From the NCBI GenBank assembly GCA_016840085.1, contig JAEOTA010000067.1, forward strand, positions 1 through 44,140: a DNA stretch of 44,140 nt. The letters run 5' to 3'. Shown one piece after another: positions 34,243 through 42,843 of this stretch. Within the stretch, counting starts at the first letter, position 1, and each line of letters opens with the position of its first letter. The notes below the pieces were generated by a model, which worked only from the letters and a program-made list of their open reading frames with translations, was not told the origin of the DNA and did no database searches. A program made the position numbers and the translations under genes. This DNA is from Promethearchaeota archaeon (GTDB taxonomy: Archaea; Asgardarchaeota; Lokiarchaeia; Sigyniarchaeales; SOKP01).

Positions 34243-36126
34243 ATGAACGCGGAAGACAAAGAAACTGAGCCACCTGATTCCAATGAGATTAATAATGATA
34301 CTTTAAAAGAAGAAGTAAGTCTACAATTTCATTTGTATATTTTCATTTTTGCTATAATTTATTATGTATCATGGGTAGTGCCTGGATTTATCTTTTGGTT
34401 ATATTTTTTTATACCTTTTCGCATTTTTTTTTTAGAAAATCTTGGATTTATATCAATTTTTACTGATTTTAAATCGTTGATATCTCTTTTATTTATGCCA
34501 TTAGTTATTATATTGTGCTATTTACTTCACTTATTGCTGATAGGGTTGATAACAAGACTTATATGGAAAATTACGGAAAGAATATCTCCATCGAAATCAG
34601 GAATTATCCCACGAAATATAAGAAGCAGAGCAGCAAATTACTATCATATCAGGAGTTTTATGATAAAGTACGGTAAAAACACTTTTAATAAGGGTATATT
34701 TCCATGGTTATCTAATTGGTTTTATAATTTTGTGGGATCAAACAAAATTGGAAAAGGCACAACCTTTGAGGAGTCCGTAGGTATGGATAAATTTATAGAT
34801 ATTGGTGAAAATTGTTATATTGGAGTAAATACAACTTTAGCGAGCCATCTCATTCAAGGGATCTTCGGTAATATCTCCTATTTTAAAATTAAAGTTGGCA
34901 ATAATGTAACATCAGCTGCATTGGGCAATATTGGTCCGGGAAGTGAGGTTTTTGAAGATACATATCTATTACCTCTAGCTTCAACACCGAAACATAGTAT
35001 AATAAAGGGAGGAAAAAACTTTTATTGGGGAATACCATTAAGAAAAATATTTAGAAAGAAGATTATGCAATACTTAGGCTTGTCCCCTAAAGAATTAGAG
35101 AAAAATGAAAATATAGAAGGGTATAAAGATAAAAAATTATTAAAGCAATTGAAAGAGAAAGAAAGTATAGTAGAGAAAACAGATGAGATTCCTAATAACA
35201 CACAAATGTTGGATACCCTACAAGAAGAAAAAATAGATATTGATACTCTAACAAGAGAAGATTTGGCGATTGATTTCACTACTAGTTCTGCGATAAGTAG
35301 AGTAAATGCAAAGTTCTTATTGGTCTACATACCAATATTTTGGGTTTCAGGTTTAATTATTACCATCCTATGGTATTGGTATTCTGAGGATATAATTAAT
35401 GGATATTCAATAAGATTTCATTTACCGTTTTTTCTTTTTTTTCCAGTAATGCTATTTGGATTGCTATACATCTTTATACTAGCGTGTATTCTTTTCAGTA
35501 AATTACTTTTAATAGTAGTAAATCTAATTCATAAACCTAAAGAGGGCGTTTTTAAAGCGAAAATAGGAGACACAGATTTCGAATTCTGGATGTTAAGAAC
35601 TCAAATAAAGAAAATTTCTTTATGGCTTTTACGGAATTCACCATTACCATGGACGGATGAATTAGCTTTTAAGCAGCTAGGAGTTGATATGGATTTTTCA
35701 AGCCATTTAGCTGATACGTGGTGTGACTCTGAATTTATTAAATTAGGTCGTAAAGTGATGATCGGACAGGGGGCAACCATTATGTCTTCAATGGTTGTTG
35801 GAAAATATTTATTAATTAAGAAAGTTTTTTTTGATGACTATGTTATGGTTGGAGGACAGACTTCAATTGCTCCAGGAACTATTATAAAAAAAGAATCTGT
35901 AATTGGAGCAATTAGTTCAACAACCTATGATCAAGTTCTAAAGCCTGGTTGGATTTATTTTGGTATACCTGCTAGAGAATTGAAAGAAAATAAGTACTCT
36001 GAAGAGAGAAGAGATATTCTCATTAAACGTCAAGTGGATGAGGCAAAAAAATTTGAAGTTTTGCATGAAGTAAATATAGATGAAGATAAAAAAGATTTAA
36101 TAAAAACTCAAAAAGAAGAGATGTAA
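34243..36126 (+). CDS. fused LbH membrane modules A3-B3
   Basis: 627 residues with the same layout as the gene at 31871: module A with two spans and LbH (1-295), a linker with ENIEGYKDKKLLKQL, then module B from about TIDFTTSS-like residues (345) to the end. B3 has a longer loop between its two spans (SEDIINGYSIRFH). The LbH repeats and the WIYFGIPARELKENKYSEERRD tail are intact. C3 follows five bases later, so copy 3 keeps the A-B-C order of copy 1. The acidic N-terminus lacks a signal peptide, so the N-terminus is cytoplasmic and both LbH domains are probably on that side. Confidence 0.75.
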   Translation: MNAEDKETEPPDSNEINNDTLKEEVSLQFHLYIFIFAIIYYVSWVVPGFIFWLYFFIPFRIFFLENLGFISIFTDFKSLISLLFMPLVIILCYLLHLLLIGLITRLIWKITERISPSKSGIIPRNIRSRAANYYHIRSFMIKYGKNTFNKGIFPWLSNWFYNFVGSNKIGKGTTFEESVGMDKFIDIGENCYIGVNTTLASHLIQGIFGNISYFKIKVGNNVTSAALGNIGPGSEVFEDTYLLPLASTPKHSIIKGGKNFYWGIPLRKIFRKKIMQYLGLSPKELEKNENIEGYKDKKLLKQLKEKESIVEKTDEIPNNTQMLDTLQEEKIDIDTLTREDLAIDFTTSSAISRVNAKFLLVYIPIFWVSGLIITILWYWYSEDIINGYSIRFHLPFFLFFPVMLFGLLYIFILACILFSKLLLIVVNLIHKPKEGVFKAKIGDTDFEFWMLRTQIKKISLWLLRNSPLPWTDELAFKQLGVDMDFSSHLADTWCDSEFIKLGRKVMIGQGATIMSSMVVGKYLLIKKVFFDDYVMVGGQTSIAPGTIIKKESVIGAISSTTYDQVLKPGWIYFGIPARELKENKYSEERRDILIKRQVDEAKKFEVLHEVNIDEDKKDLIKTQKEEM

Positions 36127-36131
36127 AGATT

Positions 36132-37073
36132 ATGAGTGTTCCAAATACAATGAGAGTTGGACCATTTATCTCACAAGTATTAGTGAAAAAGAGATATTTG
36201 ATTTTTTATTTTTTATTAATTTGGATAAGTATAATTCCATTACTTTTGGAATTTTGGGTTTATTGGAGGTTATTATGGGATTATGATAGACCAGTTCATT
36301 TTTATACCTTTCTTCCACTTCTCTTTTTTGGAATGTATGTATCTATCGTATTTTTTTCAATTTTTTTTGCAAAAATCTTACTATTTATTATTAATGCAAT
36401 ACATAAACCTCGAGAAGGCATATTCCTACGAATTCCAGAAGATAAGGATTATAGATACTGGAGTCTTCGCAATACCATTAAACGATGGCCAATATGGCTT
36501 GCTCATAAATTTCCTTTTCCTTTCTTAGATAATATCTGCTTTAAAGCTTTTGGTGTTAAAACGAAATTTTCGAACTCACTCTTTGAAGGATGGGTTGATA
36601 CTGAATTTATAGAATTTGGTAAGGATGTTGTGGTAGGACAAGGTGCTATTGTTCAATCTGCAGTAATAATTGGGAATTTACTGATAATTAGAAAAACAGT
36701 TATTGAAGATAATGTAAGAATAGGCTCTCATGCAATTGTTATGCCAGGTACTCATATAGGTAAAAATTCAATATTAGCAGCAAATTCAGTAACTACTGTA
36801 GGGCAAATCTTAGAAAAAAAATGGGTGTATGTTGGGATTCCCGCAAAACAATTCAAGAAAAATTATTTCTTTGAAGATGGATTGGAGGATAAGATAGGAC
36901 AAGTTGAAGATGTAGAAGCACTAAGAGAAAAATATGAGGAGATTTATACAAAGCGTTATGATGAGCTAACTCTAAAAGAACGTAGAGAACTTAAAAAAGA
37001 AAAGAAAGAAGAAGAAAAGAAACGATTAGAATCTGAGGAATATGACATTTTTGATGACGGTTTTAATATATAA
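36132..37073 (+). CDS. LbH membrane module C3
   Basis: 313 residues. The N-terminus (MSVPNTMRVGPF), two spans, HKPREGIFLR and DKDYRYWSLR are as in C1, followed by the 43-residue block identical to C1 (122-164) and an LbH domain. The LbH ends WVYVGIPAKQFKKN. A Lys/Glu-rich tail of about 45 residues that C1 lacks follows. Five bases separate it from A3-B3, so translation is likely coupled. It converges with the short AlaX gene, with 17 bases between. Confidence 0.75.
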   Translation: MSVPNTMRVGPFISQVLVKKRYLIFYFLLIWISIIPLLLEFWVYWRLLWDYDRPVHFYTFLPLLFFGMYVSIVFFSIFFAKILLFIINAIHKPREGIFLRIPEDKDYRYWSLRNTIKRWPIWLAHKFPFPFLDNICFKAFGVKTKFSNSLFEGWVDTEFIEFGKDVVVGQGAIVQSAVIIGNLLIIRKTVIEDNVRIGSHAIVMPGTHIGKNSILAANSVTTVGQILEKKWVYVGIPAKQFKKNYFFEDGLEDKIGQVEDVEALREKYEEIYTKRYDELTLKERRELKKEKKEEEKKRLESEEYDIFDDGFNI

Positions 37074-37090
37074 AAATTACTATAGATTTC

Positions 37091-37798
37091 TCATTTCAAG
37101 ATAAAATACATTCTTCGATTATTTTTTCCTTTATTTACTGTTTTAGTTACTTCTATTTTACCAATCTCGTTTAGGTGGTTAATATGAGTTCCACCATCCA
37201 CCTGTTCATCAATATCTCCTATTTTGACAATACGAAATTCTTTAATATTTTCAGGTAATCCTGCCGCTAAGCGAGCTAATTCAGGTTTTCCTAAAACTTC
37301 TTCTTTTGACATATAATCAATTGTAATAGGTAAATCTTGTTCTATAATTCTATTAGCTTCATCTACATAAGATCGTAATTTTTCTGGAGAATAATCGATC
37401 ATTGAAAAATCCATTCTCGTTTTATCAAGTTCAATTTGGTTGCCAGTAATTTTTGCGTTAGCTCTTTTATAAAGAATATTTGATATAAGATGGGAAGCTG
37501 TATGATAACGCATATAAGTATATCTTCTTTCCCAATTAAGTTCACAAGATACCTCATCTCCTTCTTTTAATCCAGCCTTATCGATTTCGTGGCTAATCCT
37601 ACCTGCGAATTTACCAACATACACAACTTTGAATTTCTCATCATCTTTAATTATATATCCTTCGTCCCAAGGTTGACCGCCTCCTTTAGGATAAAAAGCA
37701 GTTTTATCAAGGATAATATACTTACCATCTTTAACACTTGAAACTTTAGCTTTCCAAGTCTTTAAATAGCTATCATCCATATATAATGCTCTTACCAT
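37091..37798 (-). CDS. alaX: AlaX-type alanyl-tRNA editing hydrolase, medium form
   Basis: 235 residues, the size of AlaX-M. Residues 34-46 carry AFYPKGGGQPWDE, the glycine-rich motif of the beta-barrel domain. The zinc site has H99 and H103 (HTASH) and H205 in DGGTH; the usual Cys of CGGTH is Asp201, as in other AlaX-M proteins. There is no DHHA1 domain. It hydrolyses Ser-tRNA-Ala. It is followed on the same strand by nothing, and preceded by two small zinc-ribbon genes that face the same way (38169 to 37837). Confidence 0.9.
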   Translation of the reverse strand: MVRALYMDDSYLKTWKAKVSSVKDGKYIILDKTAFYPKGGGQPWDEGYIIKDDEKFKVVYVGKFAGRISHEIDKAGLKEGDEVSCELNWERRYTYMRYHTASHLISNILYKRANAKITGNQIELDKTRMDFSMIDYSPEKLRSYVDEANRIIEQDLPITIDYMSKEEVLGKPELARLAAGLPENIKEFRIVKIGDIDEQVDGGTHINHLNEIGKIEVTKTVNKGKNNRRMYFILK

Positions 37799-37836
37799 AA
37801 GGAGTAAAAAGGTAAGTAAACTTAAAATTTTAACTT

Positions 37837-37989
37837 TTAATCGTTTTCATGAATTTCAGAAGGTTTTACGCCATCAAATAATTCTAATTTCAAGAACTTT
37901 AAGGTTTTTTTACATTGAGGGCAGTAATAATATCCTTGCTCTTTATTTTCAAAAGAAAAGCCACATTCTTTACAAACTGCGTAAAACAT
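37837..37989 (-). CDS. 50-residue zinc-ribbon microprotein, copy 1
   Basis: A frame too short for ordinary gene calling but clearly real. C6-x2-C9 and C23-x2-C26 form a rubredoxin/zinc-ribbon, followed by a helical segment KFLKLELFDG and a tail VKPSEIHEND. The neighbouring copy shares VCKECG/ICKECG, YCPQC and the KP-x-x-x-H-E ending. Function is unknown. It lies 38 bases upstream of the AlaX start, on the same strand. Confidence 0.75.
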   Translation of the reverse strand: MFYAVCKECGFSFENKEQGYYYCPQCKKTLKFLKLELFDGVKPSEIHEND

Positions 37990-38016
37990 ATCAATAAAAA
38001 AAATATTATATATTAT

Positions 38017-38169
38017 TTAATTTCTTTCATGAAGATCACCCGGTTTAGCCCCACAAAAAGCTTCAAATTTAATAAATTTAACTTCTTTTTGGCACTGAGG
38101 ACAATATTGGAAGCCCGGTTCTTTACTTTCAATAGAATATCCACATTCTTTACAAATAATTACATTCAT
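38017..38169 (-). CDS. 50-residue zinc-ribbon microprotein, copy 2
   Basis: Exactly the same length as copy 1 and colinear with it: C6-x2-C9 (ICKECG), C23-x2-C26 (YCPQC), then KFIKFEAFCG and AKPGDLHERN. It has one additional Cys in the tail. The stop is 27 bases before the start of copy 1, so the two are a tandem duplication in one transcript, possibly with alaX. The substitutions retain the fold, which shows selection on protein. Confidence 0.75.
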   Translation of the reverse strand: MNVIICKECGYSIESKEPGFQYCPQCQKEVKFIKFEAFCGAKPGDLHERN

Positions 38170-38354
38170 ATTAAAATAACACTGAATTGGATTTTTATAA
38201 GTTATTTCTATGAATTAGAAAACTGTTTGATTTTATTAATATCTTTAATAAGTTTTTCTTAAAGATAATAAATAAATTAGAAGTTTTGTATAATTATTTA
38301 TATTGAATAATCGATAGTTATTATTATTTAAAAATCTTTTAAATTGTGAATTCT

Positions 38355-39392
38355 ATGAAATCTGTGGAATTAGCAGGGATTAAATATGAAGTAGAAAATG
38401 GTTTTCTTGATTTAGGTCTGTTAGACATAAAGGATATTAATGAAATAATAGGTTTATCAAATATTAAAGACCTTAAAAACTTAGAACTCAGTTCAAATGA
38501 AATTGTCGAGATAAAAGGTTTAGAAGATCTTACAGAATTAGAAATCCTCAATCTAGGCAGTAATAGCATAATTGAAATAAAAGGATTGGATTCTCTAAAA
38601 AAATTGGAAGTTTTACATTTAATCAGCAATCAAATAAAAGTGATTAAAGGATTAGAAAATTTAACTAACTTAAAAGAATTATATCTTAGAGGAAATCAAA
38701 TAAAAGAGATAAAAGGGTTAGAAAACCTTAATTCTCTTGAACGATTAGATTTATCTTGGAATGAGATTTCAGAGATTAAGGGGCTTGAGAATCTAGTAAA
38801 TCTTAAAGTTCTATGGATCGCTAGTAATCAAATACTAGATATTAAAAATTTAGAACAGTTAGAGAACCTAGAAGTATTAAATCTTGCTGCTAATCAAATA
38901 TCAAAGGAAAAAGGGCTAGAAAATCTTAAAAACTTAAAGAGTCTTTACCTAAATAATAATTTAATCCAGGAAGTAAAAAATTTAGACTCTCTAAAAAACT
39001 TAGAAACGTTATGGCTAAATACAAATCATATTTCAGATATTAAAGGATTAGAAAATTGTGTAAAATTAAAAATTCTAAACTTAAAACAAAATAATATTAG
39101 TCATATTAAAGGATTATATTCTTTAACAGAATTAGAAAATCTGTTTCTTTCTGAAAATAATATTGGTGAAATTAAAGGTCTCGAAACCTTAACGAAATTA
39201 GAAACACTCGATTTAAATCAAAATCGTGTAATACAGGTAAAAGGTCTAGAATCACTATTAAATCTAAAAGATTTATGGCTCAAGGATAATTTAATTCCTG
39301 AAAGAATATTAGATCAGCTGGGAGGATTAGACTCCGGGGGATGTGCAAATGATCCCTTAAAATTTGTGAAATATAGCCTTGTGAACCTTTAA
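38355..39392 (+). CDS. SDS22-like leucine-rich repeat protein
   Basis: 345 residues from the ATG (GTG at 38346 is an alternative). After an N-terminal cap of about 35 residues it consists of twelve uninterrupted 22-residue LRRs plus a partial thirteenth, consensus LxxLxLxxNxIxxIKGLExL. A C-terminal cap contains GGCANDPLKFVKY, an ending seen in related archaeal LRR proteins. There is no signal peptide or membrane span, so it is cytoplasmic. The 22-residue SDS22 class usually binds protein partners. The identity of the partner is open. Confidence 0.88.
   Translation: MKSVELAGIKYEVENGFLDLGLLDIKDINEIIGLSNIKDLKNLELSSNEIVEIKGLEDLTELEILNLGSNSIIEIKGLDSLKKLEVLHLISNQIKVIKGLENLTNLKELYLRGNQIKEIKGLENLNSLERLDLSWNEISEIKGLENLVNLKVLWIASNQILDIKNLEQLENLEVLNLAANQISKEKGLENLKNLKSLYLNNNLIQEVKNLDSLKNLETLWLNTNHISDIKGLENCVKLKILNLKQNNISHIKGLYSLTELENLFLSENNIGEIKGLETLTKLETLDLNQNRVIQVKGLESLLNLKDLWLKDNLIPERILDQLGGLDSGGCANDPLKFVKYSLVNL
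38466..39257 (+). repeat. 12 tandem 66-bp units encoding the LRRs
   Basis: Twelve in-phase 66-base units with no indel. Conservation is at protein level (Leu, Asn and IKGL positions), while the DNA has diverged, so this is an old coding repeat and not a satellite. Confidence 0.85.
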
Positions 39393-39536
39393 TTCGTAAA
39401 ATTAAACTCAAAACTGTTTCTTTTTTTAAACTTTTTGAGTTTAGCTAGAAATAATTATTGTATCATTTTAATTAGGATAATATTTATATATCCGGATATA
39501 AAAAATAAGAAATATTTTAAAATTTCAGATTAGAAA

Positions 39537-40673
39537 TTATAATGAATTATATAGTGCTTCAATAGGTCTTGCACTTCGCGGATCTCCTGTGAGAGTAGAT
39601 ACCATTTTATTCATAACATAGGCAATACTTAATTTAGCATCGAGATCTATTATACTCACTGAGCCCCCCCATCCACCCCAATATAAAATACGTTGATTTG
39701 GTCCTATAGGGAGCTCCTTACTTTGGAGACCAAAACCTAAACCAAAACGTATTGGAACCATAAGAACTAAATCCGTTCCATAAGACTGTTCTTCTAAAGC
39801 TTTTTCAATAGTATCTAAGGAAAGTAAGTGTATTCCATCAAGTTCACCTCCACACGCTAATGCTGCTGTTATTCTAGCAACTGACCTAGCATTACCATGG
39901 CCGTTTGCAGCAGGAATTTCAGCAGCACGCCAGGCACGAGTTTTAGCTTCTTCCGGACTAGTTACAGCGCTAGTAAATGTTTTTACAGCAACAGAATTAG
40001 GATCAATATCTCCTAATTGACTCATGTCAATTTGGGGGGGCGGTATCAATTCACCAACTCGGAAATCAAATTCTTCTGGAAGTCCGATATGGAAGTCGGC
40101 TTTAAGAGGACCGGCCACTTCTTCCTTGAAAAATGTACCGAGAGTCTTCTCTGTTATACGACGTACTAATTCGCCCAAAAGATGACCAAAAGTTAAAGCA
40201 TGATAACCGCTTTTAGTTCCAGGTTCCCACCATGGCATCTGTGCAGCAAGCAAGTTTACAATTTTTTCCCAATCATATAGTGTTTTAACTCGAATAGGTC
40301 TATCGAAACCAGAAAGACCGGCAGTGTGACTAAGAAGATATCGAACAGGTAATTTCTCTTTACCTCCTTGAGCAAACTCTGGCCAGTATTTAGCTACGGG
40401 AGCATCGAGATCCAGAAGACCTCGATCTACGAGCATGAGAGTACATATTGCTGTCATTACTTTTGTTGTTGAATATACATTTACTATAGTGTTCTTATTC
40501 CACGGTTGTGTTTTAGCAGCATCAGAATAACCAGCCCACATATCTATAATGAACTTGCCATTTAAAGTTGCTGCAAATGAGGAACCCACTTCTAATCCCT
40601 CATCGAAATTATTTGCGAAAGCTTCTTTTACAGATTTAAATTGATCATCACAAATTCCATGAATTTCAACCAT
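39537..40673 (-). CDS. beta-lactamase-fold serine hydrolase (class C/EstB-like esterase)
   Basis: 378 residues. The nucleophile motif S68-x-x-K71 (YSTTK), the base motif GYHALTFGHLLGELVRR (Tyr157) and the third motif YWGGWGGS (about 338-345) match the esterase/serine hydrolase branch of the beta-lactamase superfamily, which hydrolyses esters or D-amino-acid peptides. No signal peptide is present, so it is cytoplasmic. Its codons and base composition look richer in G+C than those of the neighbours, and the sequence resembles bacterial proteins, suggesting horizontal transfer. Confidence 0.88.
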   Translation of the reverse strand: MVEIHGICDDQFKSVKEAFANNFDEGLEVGSSFAATLNGKFIIDMWAGYSDAAKTQPWNKNTIVNVYSTTKVMTAICTLMLVDRGLLDLDAPVAKYWPEFAQGGKEKLPVRYLLSHTAGLSGFDRPIRVKTLYDWEKIVNLLAAQMPWWEPGTKSGYHALTFGHLLGELVRRITEKTLGTFFKEEVAGPLKADFHIGLPEEFDFRVGELIPPPQIDMSQLGDIDPNSVAVKTFTSAVTSPEEAKTRAWRAAEIPAANGHGNARSVARITAALACGGELDGIHLLSLDTIEKALEEQSYGTDLVLMVPIRFGLGFGLQSKELPIGPNQRILYWGGWGGSVSIIDLDAKLSIAYVMNKMVSTLTGDPRSARPIEALYNSL

Positions 40674-40772
40674 ATTTATTCACATTTAATAAAAAACTTT
40701 GAATTAAAAATTATTATTATTTTAAATTTTCCACTTAAGTATATATAAATATATTGAATTTGACCTAGTTAT

Positions 40773-40889
40773 ATGATAAGTATACAAGAAAGTTCTCTTT
40801 ATAACAGAACATTTTTAGATTGCACATATTGGGGAGGTACTGATAAAATTGTGCTACTAAGTATTGGTAAAAAACCTGCCTATCATTAA
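40773..40889 (+). CDS. 38-codon ORF, possible gene remnant
   Basis: This lies in the 361-base gap before gdhA. The peptide ends DCTYWGGTDKIVLLSIGKKPAYH, read as DCTYWGGTDK then IVLLSIGKKPAYH; it looks like the ordered end of a folded protein instead of a random translation. No SD precedes it. It could be a truncated gene or chance. I recognise no family. Confidence 0.25.
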   Translation: MISIQESSLYNRTFLDCTYWGGTDKIVLLSIGKKPAYH

Positions 40890-41034
40890 AAATATTTATA
40901 TTTTACTTTATCTTTCTGTATTCTTTAAAGACAACTTTCTTATTCTAGATTTTCTATTTTTAGAAAATTATATATTTTAAAAAATGCATTAATTAGATTA
41001 ATTTGAAATTTATATTTCAAAGAGGTAAAATACT

Positions 41035-42285
41035 ATGGAATTAAACCCATTTGATGTAGTAAAAAGACAAATCGATATAGTAGCTAAAGAAATGGGATTA
41101 GATCCCAATATAACAAAATACCTTAAGAGAGTAGAACGAGCATTAATAGTATCTATTCCTATTATTATGGATGACGGATCACTTCAAATTTTTGATGGTT
41201 ATCGGGTTCATCATTTAACAGTTCGAGGTCCTGGAAAGGGAGGCATAAGATATTCTCCAGAAGTCACATTAGATGAAGTTAAAGCTTTAGCCACTTGGAT
41301 GACCTGGAAATGTAGTCTTTTAAAATTACCCTTAGGAGGGGCGAAAGGAGGTGTTTGTGTGGATCCTAGAAAGCTATCAAGAGGTGAATTAGAACGCCTT
41401 ACTAGAAGATATACCTCTGAAATAATTAATATTATTGGTCCTGATATTGATGTTCCGGCCCCAGATGTTAATACAAATGCCCAAGTGATGGCTTGGATAA
41501 TGGATACATATAGTATGAATAAAGGGAGATCAATTCCAGGAGTTGTGACCGGAAAACCTATTGAAATAGGAGGATCTGTAGGGAGGGAATCAGCGACAGG
41601 AATGGGGCTTTTTTATGTGTTAGAAGCTATGTATGAAAAACTAAATATCATTTTAAAAACGCAAAGTATTGTTATTCAAGGGTTCGGTAATGTGGGCGGT
41701 TGGATTGCACGTATATTATATGAGCATGGTTGTAAAATATTAGCAGTTTCAGATATCTCTGGGGGAATATTTTATCCCGATGGTTTAGAGATTGATAAAT
41801 TATTAGATTGGACGCAAAAGGGTAACTATTTGAAAGATTATAGTGATAAGAGATATAAATTAATTACTAATGAAGAATTACTCACAATTGAATGTGATAT
41901 TTTAATTCCTGCTGCTCTTGAAAACCAAATAACACAAGATAATGCACATAATATTAAATCCAAAATTGTACTTGAAGGTGCTAATGGCCCAACTTCACCT
42001 AAGGCTGATAAAATACTATTTGATAAAGGGATACATGTTATTCCTGATATCCTTGCTAACGCTGGTGGAGTTTGTGTTTCATATTTTGAATATGTGCAAG
42101 ATATTAGGGCCTACTTTTGGGATATAGACCGTATTAACAGAGAATTAAAACGGATCCTTTTAGAAGCCTTTGAAGAAGTATATAAAGTTACGAAAGAGAG
42201 AAAAATTGCACTACGAACAGCTGCTTATATTATTTCTGTATCTAGGATCGCTAAAGCAATCGAATTAAGAGGATTCTTCCCTTAA
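41035..42285 (+). CDS. gdhA: glutamate dehydrogenase
   Basis: 416 residues, standard for hexameric archaeal GDH. Substrate-binding GKGGIRY (68-73) and the catalytic lysine K104 in LPLGGAKGG are present, with PAPDVNT (141-147) and the dinucleotide fold GFGNVGGWIA (216-225). It interconverts glutamate and 2-oxoglutarate plus ammonia with NAD(P)H. The acid at the end of the second Rossmann strand (VSD, 240) does not settle cofactor choice. A GAGGT SD lies 12 bases before the ATG, and a TATA-like tract (about 40968-40980) lies upstream. It is likely monocistronic. Confidence 0.95.
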   Translation: MELNPFDVVKRQIDIVAKEMGLDPNITKYLKRVERALIVSIPIIMDDGSLQIFDGYRVHHLTVRGPGKGGIRYSPEVTLDEVKALATWMTWKCSLLKLPLGGAKGGVCVDPRKLSRGELERLTRRYTSEIINIIGPDIDVPAPDVNTNAQVMAWIMDTYSMNKGRSIPGVVTGKPIEIGGSVGRESATGMGLFYVLEAMYEKLNIILKTQSIVIQGFGNVGGWIARILYEHGCKILAVSDISGGIFYPDGLEIDKLLDWTQKGNYLKDYSDKRYKLITNEELLTIECDILIPAALENQITQDNAHNIKSKIVLEGANGPTSPKADKILFDKGIHVIPDILANAGGVCVSYFEYVQDIRAYFWDIDRINRELKRILLEAFEEVYKVTKERKIALRTAAYIISVSRIAKAIELRGFFP

Positions 42286-42405
42286 ATGTACATCATATTC
42301 AATAAATTAAAAAAACTTTTTAAATAATTAAACAAAATCCATATTAATTTTAATTTATAAACAATTAATATCAATTAAAAAAAACATAAGAGGTTTAACT
42401 TTAAA

Positions 42406-42783
42406 ATGATTTTTGATTGGTGGGATTTAATTTCAATGGGATTAGATTTAACTGAGCTTCTTATATTTATTTTGCTTGTTATTGTAATATCGCTAGTATT
42501 ATATACTATATTTCTAAAAATAGCTTTGGGGTTAACAAAGGCAAAACACACAGATTTCGGGGAAGTATTTGTAACTGCATTAATCTGTGCCTTAGTAGGG
42601 TGGATACCCTGTATAGGATGCATTTTAAGTTGGGTAGTTATCAATTCTCGACATGACACAGGATTTCTAATGGCTATTGTAGTCTGGCTTATTGCAATTA
42701 TAATAGGATTAGTCATTACGTTTTTTATAGTAATAGCTATTCTAGGGCTTTTTGGCTTAGTAGTAACTTTACCATGGCCTTAA
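42406..42783 (+). CDS. small three-to-four-span membrane protein
   Basis: 125 residues with hydrophobic segments at about 15-40, 58-80 and 87-120. An amphipathic loop (ALGLTKAKHTDFGEVFVTA) and a Cys-rich short piece (IPCIGCILSW) lie between. No named family could be assigned; small archaeal membrane proteins with such a GW-x-PC turn are common. It is downstream of gdhA with a 120-base spacer. Confidence 0.6.
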   Translation: MIFDWWDLISMGLDLTELLIFILLVIVISLVLYTIFLKIALGLTKAKHTDFGEVFVTALICALVGWIPCIGCILSWVVINSRHDTGFLMAIVVWLIAIIIGLVITFFIVIAILGLFGLVVTLPWP

Positions 42784-42801
42784 ATAAAAAATTATTTTAT
42801 C

Positions 42802-42829
42802 TTTTTTTTCGTTTTTTATTTTATTTTTT
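42802..42829 (+). terminator. poly-T terminator
   Basis: Runs of T (8, 6, 4 and 6) broken by single bases, about 20 bases after the stop codon of the small membrane protein. It sits immediately before the end of a convergent gene. Confidence 0.55.
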
Positions 42830-42843
42830 AAATAACAAAAATA

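Noticed and set aside
38466..39257. Regular 66-base periodicity that could be taken for a tandem DNA repeat or CRISPR-like array
   Set aside because: Units are contiguous without spacers, in frame, and conserved only at protein level as LRRs.
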